DNA of 32,891 bases, taken from the NCBI GenBank assembly GCA_019244395.1, contig JAFASQ010000420.1, positions 1 to 32,891 on the forward strand. The letters run 5' to 3'. The notes under the pieces were generated by a model. The model had not been told where the DNA came from, made no database searches, and was given only the letters and a program-made list of their open reading frames with translations. This document shows positions 28,658-32,891 of the stretch, piece by piece (position 1 is the stretch's first letter; every line of letters starts with the position of its first letter). The translations under genes and the position numbers were made by a program. Source of the stretch: Solirubrobacterales bacterium (GTDB lineage: Bacteria; Actinomycetota; Thermoleophilia; Solirubrobacterales; Solirubrobacteraceae).

Positions 28658-30547
28658 GTGCGCACCGGTATTGCCACCGTCTGCCTGAGCGGCACTCTCG
28701 AGGACAAGCTCGCCGCCGCCGCGCATGCCGGTTTCGACGGAGTGGAGGTCTTCGAGCCCGATCTCATCGGCTCCCGGCTCTCGCCGTCCGAAATCCGGAT
28801 CCAGGCCGCCGAGCTCGGTTTGAGCATCGACCTCTACCAGCCGTTCCGCGACTTCGAGGGCGTTCCGAACCGTCAGCTGGAGCGCAATCTGCGCCGCGCA
28901 GAGGCCAAGTTCGACGTCGTGGAGGCCCTCGGCGCGGACACGATGCTGGTCTGCTCCAACGTTTCCGATGAGACGATCGACGACGACGGGCTCGCGGCGC
29001 AACAACTCCATGCACTCGCGGATCGAGCGGCCGAGCGCGGCATCCGCGTCGCGTACGAGGCGCTCGCCTGGGGACGGCGCGTGAGCGAATACGACCACGC
29101 CTGGCGGATCGTTCAGGCAGTCGACCACCCGGCTCTGGGGATCTGCCTGGACAGCTTTCACATCCTCTCGCGGGGCACGAACCTGGCAGCGATCGCCGAC
29201 ATCCCGGCCGACAAGCTGTTCTTCGTTCAACTGGCCGACGCGCCGCACCTCGTCATGGACGTGCTGCAGTGGAGCCGGCATTACCGCTCCTTCCCCGGGC
29301 AGGGTGGATTCGATCTTTCCGACTTCACTGCTCGCGTGCTCGACGCGGGTTACGCCGGGCCGCTCTCGCTCGAGGTGTTCAACGACGTGTTTCGTCAAGC
29401 GGACCCGCGGCGCATGGCGATCGATGCCATGCGCTCGCTGCTCACCCTCGAGGAATCGGTACGCGCGGGCAGCTCGCGCCGTCTACCGCCACCGGCCTCC
29501 TTGCACGGCTACGCCTTCGTCGAGCTGGCTGTGGACCCGGCATCGGTCGGAGAGACGCAACGCCTTATGCACGCGATGGGCTTCGCCCAGACAGCGCAGC
29601 ACCGGAGCAAGCCGGTGGCGCTGTGGCAGCAACGAGACGCCCGGATACTGCTCAATGCGGGCGCTCCCACTGCCCCAGGCATCGCGGCAATCGCGGTCGA
29701 GAGCGCGGACCCCGGTCGCTCTGCCGCGCGGGCCGAGGCGCTGCTGGCGCCGGTGCTCTCCCGCCAGCGCGGGCCGGACGAGGCCGACCTTTCGGCGATC
29801 GCCGCGCCCGATGGGACGTCCGTCTTCTTCTGCCGCACCGATGAGCGCTCCGACATGCGCGGCTGGCTTCAGGACTTCGATCCGCTGTCACCGATCGGCC
29901 GCGCGGCGTCGACCGGTCTGACTCACATCGATCACGTGGCTCTGGCCCAACCGTTCGACTACTTCGACGAGGCGGCGCTCTTTTATCGCTCGATGCTCGG
30001 CCTCGAACCGCGTGAAAGCCTGGAACTGGCCGCGCCGGACGGCCTCGTTCGAAGCCGGGCCGTCACCACGGCCGATGGAAGAGTCCGGCTCGTGCTCACC
30101 GTCCCGGTGCTCGCCCACGACGCGGCGCAGGCCGGGGGGTTACAGCACGTGGCCGTTGCCTGCGGCGACATTTTCCTCGTCGCTCAGCGTATGAGAGAGC
30201 GTGGGGTCGGGCCGCTGTCGATCCCCGACAATTACTACGACGACCTCGCTGCCCGGCTGGATCTCGAGCCAGACCTGATCGAGCTCATGCGAGAGCATGA
30301 CGTGCTCTACGACCGAGCGCGCGGTGGGGAGTTCCTGCACTTCTACACCCCGACCGTCGGTGAACGTCTGTTCTTTGAGGTGGTCGAGCGGCGAGGCGAC
30401 TACGACGGCTACGGGGCGGCGAACGCGCCCGTACGCATGACCGCCCAGCGGGCCCCAGCGACGGCTACAGAGGCAGCCTTCGCGCATGAACGCGCGCAGG
30501 CTACACCGGCAGAAAGAGAGGGAGACGGTGCCTACAACGCAGCATAA
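28658..30547 (+). CDS. QuiC-like 3-dehydroshikimate dehydratase fused to HPPD-like domain
   Basis: The 629-residue length matches bifunctional QuiC enzymes. The N-terminal TIM-barrel (1-270) has the metal set E134 (AYEALAWG), D165 (CLDSFHI), Q191 (FFVQLADAP) and E239 (LSLEVFND), as in the Pseudomonas enzyme that dehydrates 3-dehydroshikimate to protocatechuate. The C-terminal part (about 285-580) is a VOC tandem of the HPPD type, with candidate ligands H426 (LTHIDHVAL), H497 (LQHVAVAC) and E574 (LFFEVVERRG). Whether that half is active is not known from sequence. GTG 28658 lies 15 bases after the dehydrogenase stop. The end overlaps the transporter start by 20 bases. Confidence 0.92.
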   Translation: MRTGIATVCLSGTLEDKLAAAAHAGFDGVEVFEPDLIGSRLSPSEIRIQAAELGLSIDLYQPFRDFEGVPNRQLERNLRRAEAKFDVVEALGADTMLVCSNVSDETIDDDGLAAQQLHALADRAAERGIRVAYEALAWGRRVSEYDHAWRIVQAVDHPALGICLDSFHILSRGTNLAAIADIPADKLFFVQLADAPHLVMDVLQWSRHYRSFPGQGGFDLSDFTARVLDAGYAGPLSLEVFNDVFRQADPRRMAIDAMRSLLTLEESVRAGSSRRLPPPASLHGYAFVELAVDPASVGETQRLMHAMGFAQTAQHRSKPVALWQQRDARILLNAGAPTAPGIAAIAVESADPGRSAARAEALLAPVLSRQRGPDEADLSAIAAPDGTSVFFCRTDERSDMRGWLQDFDPLSPIGRAASTGLTHIDHVALAQPFDYFDEAALFYRSMLGLEPRESLELAAPDGLVRSRAVTTADGRVRLVLTVPVLAHDAAQAGGLQHVAVACGDIFLVAQRMRERGVGPLSIPDNYYDDLAARLDLEPDLIELMREHDVLYDRARGGEFLHFYTPTVGERLFFEVVERRGDYDGYGAANAPVRMTAQRAPATATEAAFAHERAQATPAEREGDGAYNAA

Positions 30548-31919
30548 CCCGGGCTCGGACGGGCTCGACAAAGCGAAGACCCCGAAGAAGGCCGCTCTCG
30601 CAAGCTGCATCGGCAGCGTGCTCGAGTACTACGACTTCTTCATCTACGGAACGGCCGCCGCGCTGGTTTTCGGCAAGGTGTTCTTTCCGACCTCAAAGCC
30701 CGCCACCGGCACGCTTCTATCCCTGGCCACCTACGGCGTCGCCTATGTGGTCCGGCCGATCGGCGCGTTCTTCATGGGCCACCTGGGCGACAGGTACGGG
30801 CGAAAGCGCGTGTTGGTCCTGACCGTGGCCGGGATGGGGTTGGCGACATTCCTCGTCGGGTGCCTACCGACCTACGCCGACATCGGCATCTGGGCTCCGG
30901 CACTGCTGGTCGCCCTGAGGTTGCTGCAGGGGTTCGCTGCATCGGGCGAGCAAGCTGGAGCCAACTCGCTCAGCATCGAGCACTCACCGGATCGCCAGCG
31001 CAGCTTCTACACCAGCTTCACCCTCGTCGGGACGCAGGCCGGCCTCGTGATCGCCACCGCTCTCTGGCTTCCCCTCTCGAGTCTGCCTGAACATCAACTC
31101 TTGAGCTGGGGTTGGCGAATCCCGTTCTGGTTGAGCTCGGTGGTGGCGGTTGCGGCACTGGTGATCCGCCGCAAGCTCAGTGAGACACCCGTATTTCAGC
31201 AGGTGGCCGAGGAGCACCAGGTTCTCAGGGTTCCAGTGGCCGAGTTGTTCCGCGACTACTGGGCGAACGTGCTCCGGGTCACCTTCGGAGCCCTCGCATC
31301 CACCGTGAGCACGATCTTCGCGGTGTACTGCCTGGCGTTCTCGGTCAAGACGGTCAAATTGGACGATACGACCATGCTCTGGGTCCTGATCGTGACCAAC
31401 GTGGTGGCGCTGGCCGCGATCCCGACGTGGGCCAGGCTGGCCGACCGAATCGGCCGAAAGCCCGTGTTCCTGTTCGGCGCCCTGGGCAGTGGGGCACTGA
31501 TGTTCGCGTATTTAGCGGCGATCGCCAGCAGCAAATACGTACTGATCTTCGGCTCTGCGATTCTCATGTCAGGCGTCGTTTACAGCGCCCAGAACGGGGT
31601 CTGGCCTGCGCTGTACAGCGAGATGTTCCCCACTAGGGTCCGGCTGTCCGGAGTGGCGATCGGGACTCAGATCGGCTTCGGGATCGGCGGGTTGGCACCC
31701 ACGATCGCCGACGCGATCGCCGGCAACGGCGCCAACGGCTGGGTCCCCGTCGCCGCCATGGTGTTCGGCTTCAGCCTGCTTGCGGCGATTGCAATAGCAA
31801 CCGCCCGCGAGACGTACGACACGCCGCTGCGCGAAATCGACGAGGCCGAGGCCCGACATATGCGCGCCGGCGCAGCCGCCTACCGGGAGCCGACCCGAGC
31901 CGGGGTCGGGTTGTCCTGA
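30528..31919 (+). CDS. MHS-family MFS transporter, probable shikimate/quinate importer
   Basis: The 463-residue membrane protein has the metabolite:H+ symporter signature: ASCIGSVLEYYDFFIYGTAAALVFGKVFFP, the motif GHLGDRYGRKRVLVLTV, RLLQGFAASGEQAGANSL, and the second-half loop ADRIGRKPVFL. It is the ShiA/KgtP/ProP branch. GTG 30528 is preferred over the track start because GAGAGGGAG lies just before it; it overlaps the quiC end by 20 bases. With two catabolic genes upstream it is most simply a quinate or shikimate uptake system, though other aromatic acids remain possible. A strong hairpin follows. Confidence 0.92.
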   Translation: MPTTQHNPGSDGLDKAKTPKKAALASCIGSVLEYYDFFIYGTAAALVFGKVFFPTSKPATGTLLSLATYGVAYVVRPIGAFFMGHLGDRYGRKRVLVLTVAGMGLATFLVGCLPTYADIGIWAPALLVALRLLQGFAASGEQAGANSLSIEHSPDRQRSFYTSFTLVGTQAGLVIATALWLPLSSLPEHQLLSWGWRIPFWLSSVVAVAALVIRRKLSETPVFQQVAEEHQVLRVPVAELFRDYWANVLRVTFGALASTVSTIFAVYCLAFSVKTVKLDDTTMLWVLIVTNVVALAAIPTWARLADRIGRKPVFLFGALGSGALMFAYLAAIASSKYVLIFGSAILMSGVVYSAQNGVWPALYSEMFPTRVRLSGVAIGTQIGFGIGGLAPTIADAIAGNGANGWVPVAAMVFGFSLLAAIAIATARETYDTPLREIDEAEARHMRAGAAAYREPTRAGVGLS

Positions 31920-31954
31920 CCGTCCCGGGCGGCGGCCCGTGAGGCAATGATGAT

Positions 31955-31987
31955 GAGGAGGGTCCCGCCGAATCCGGGGCCCTTCTT
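31955..31987 (+). terminator. Strong hairpin with TTCTT after the transporter gene
   Basis: GAGGAGGGTCCC (31955-31966) can pair along its full length with GGGGCCCTTCTT (31976-31987) if three G-U pairs are allowed, with a nine-base loop. It begins 36 bases after the stop, closes the quinate operon and ends in a T-rich arm. This is the best terminator in the window. Confidence 0.7.
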
Positions 31988-32166
31988 CGCACGTGGCAAC
32001 CTACCGCTGACCCTGCGCCGCCTCGCTGCTGGCCTGGGACGAACACCGGGAAGCGATCGGGGCTACGCTAGAAGCTTCGGAAGGTGCAGAGGCCGGTGCC
32101 GTTAGCAGGCCGCGAACACGGGTACGTGACGGCGAAGGCGTAAAGCGCGAGGTATGGGAGCCAGCC

Positions 32167-32891
32167 ATGGCGCAGAGAAACACAGCGCGCAGCAGCCGCA
32201 GTCCCAATCGGTCGAGCCGTTCCGGGCGGTCGGGTGGCTCCGGGGAACCCACGGACTCCGGTGCAACGGGCCGCGGGCGCGGGAGTCGTGCCCTTTCAAC
32301 CGGTGCTGGGCGCAGCGAATCGAGCGCGTCTAAGCCGACGGGCGCGGGAAGACAGGCGCGAAATCGCTCGAATGCATCCGCGAGCGATCGCGAGGGGAAT
32401 TCGGCAGCGACGCAAGCAGCAGAGTCCCGGGCTGGCGGCAAGTCGACGGGCCGACCGCCGGGCGAGGAGCCTGACGTCTTCGTGGAGGTGCCCAATCTCC
32501 ACGTCGGCAGGCTCGAGATCGACGTGGAGCGACTTGAGGCGCACCTGGCCCTGCGTGCGCAAGTGGCGAACCTGGTCAATCTCGTCGCCGGGGTTCATGT
32601 TGGCGTCGACAAGGTGAAGATCGAAATCGAGGACGTCGATGCAAGCGCGCTGCTCGAGGTCAGGCTTCAGAATGTGTACAACATCCTCGAGCGCACGCTC
32701 ACGACGATCGACGAGAATCCCGAGATCCTGCAGGGCGTGCTTGAAACCGCTGGCAGCGCGGTCGAGGAGGTGGGCGAGATTGGCAGCGAGGCCACAAAGC
32801 CCGGGGGTGCGGTCAGCTCGCTCACGTCCGGCGTGGGTGACACGCTCGGTAACCTCGGTGACACACTCAGTCGCACGCTCACAAGCGTGAC
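32167..32891 (+). CDS. Protein with disordered basic head and amphipathic strand domain (3' partial)
   Basis: The frame from ATG 32167 stays open for 241 codons to the window edge, so it is missing from the track. GGGAG six bases upstream supports the start. Residues 1-100 are a low-complexity Ser/Arg/Gly/Ala/Thr-rich basic segment (MAQRNTARSSRSPNRSSRSGR). From about 102 the chain alternates hydrophobic and polar residues (VFVEVPNLHVGRLEIDVERLEAHLALRAQVANLVNLVAGVHVGVDKVKIEIEDVD). A helical stretch follows (ALLEVRLQNVYNILERTLTTIDENPEIL), then a Gly/Thr-rich part with GDTLGNLGDTL. I recognise no named family. A surface, envelope or nucleic-acid role cannot be decided. Confidence 0.7.
   Translation, partial: MAQRNTARSSRSPNRSSRSGRSGGSGEPTDSGATGRGRGSRALSTGAGRSESSASKPTGAGRQARNRSNASASDREGNSAATQAAESRAGGKSTGRPPGEEPDVFVEVPNLHVGRLEIDVERLEAHLALRAQVANLVNLVAGVHVGVDKVKIEIEDVDASALLEVRLQNVYNILERTLTTIDENPEILQGVLETAGSAVEEVGEIGSEATKPGGAVSSLTSGVGDTLGNLGDTLSRTLTSV

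Noticed and set aside
1-32891. Search for tRNA, rRNA, CRISPR, insertion sequences or phage/defence genes
   Set aside because: I saw no tRNA-like cloverleaf, no regularly spaced repeats with variable spacers, no transposase or integrase motif and no recognised defence gene. The repeats found are short duplications inside or next to genes.

Overview
The window is GC-rich chromosomal DNA with densely packed genes, many GTG starts and very short intergenic gaps. Nearly every protein-coding gene resembles those of high-GC Gram-positive bacteria. The mix (SpoIIE/STAS partner-switching genes, RtcB with archease, AzlCD, many small one-domain enzymes) would fit a soil actinobacterium, perhaps of the Thermoleophilia/Solirubrobacterales type. 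That placement is inferred from gene style only; there is no rRNA or other marker here. I see no tRNA, rRNA, CRISPR array, insertion sequence, integrase or phage gene, so most of the window looks like ordinary core and accessory chromosome.

Layout. (1) 1-5.7 kb: the 3' end of a polX-like PHP gene converges with a minus-strand operon, otsB - membrane protein - lgt. Divergent from otsB is a tightly overlapped plus-strand operon of an alpha/beta hydrolase, archease and the RNA ligase RtcB. (2) 5.7-7.4 kb: a proline-rich ORF with an apparent frameshift, a nitroreductase-like gene and a GNAT gene. (3) 7.4-11.1 kb, minus strand: a stress-signalling set, namely a GAF-PP2C-HATPase protein translationally coupled to a STAS antagonist, a UspA-like protein, and a four-helix membrane protein with a repetitive Ala-rich tail. 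(4) 11.2-13.0 kb, plus strand: a compact operon of isochorismatase-like hydrolase, HhH-GPD protein, two-knuckle zinc ribbon and VOC protein. (5) 13.0-15.0 kb, minus: TfoX-N protein, Bcr/CflA-type MFS pump and DUF2218 protein. (6) 15.0-18.1 kb: a GFA-type protein converging on an AhpD-like protein inside a duplicated 36-bp segment, then a secreted helical protein and a CaiB-type CoA transferase. (7) 18.1-20.7 kb, minus: a fusion of an acylphosphatase-like domain with a LigD 3'-phosphoesterase domain, then azlC, azlD and a lipoprotein. (8) 20.7-25.9 kb, plus: an unknown helical protein, a large AAA/LuxR regulator with no ordinary start codon, a DUF4242-like protein, a secreted protein and a small membrane protein. 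(9) 26.3-31.9 kb: a quinate/shikimate catabolic locus. It has an RraA/HMG-aldolase-like gene, a TetR regulator, a divergent shikimate dehydrogenase with an NAD-type Asp, a QuiC-type 3-dehydroshikimate dehydratase fused to an HPPD-like domain, and an MHS-family transporter. A strong hairpin terminator follows. (10) 32.2 kb to the edge: an open frame with a disordered Ser/Arg/Gly-rich head, missing from the ORF track because it has no stop inside the window.

How the genes work together. In the quinate locus the transporter would import quinate/shikimate, the dehydrogenase would oxidise it to the 3-dehydro form, and QuiC would dehydrate that to protocatechuate under TetR control; palindromes in the TetR/dehydrogenase gap are candidate operators. 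The partner-switch pair would report an input sensed by the GAF domain to an unseen sigma factor. RtcB and archease form a recognised RNA-ligation pair. The least familiar items are the acylphosphatase-LigD phosphoesterase fusion, the edge ORF at 32167 and the start region of the LuxR regulator.
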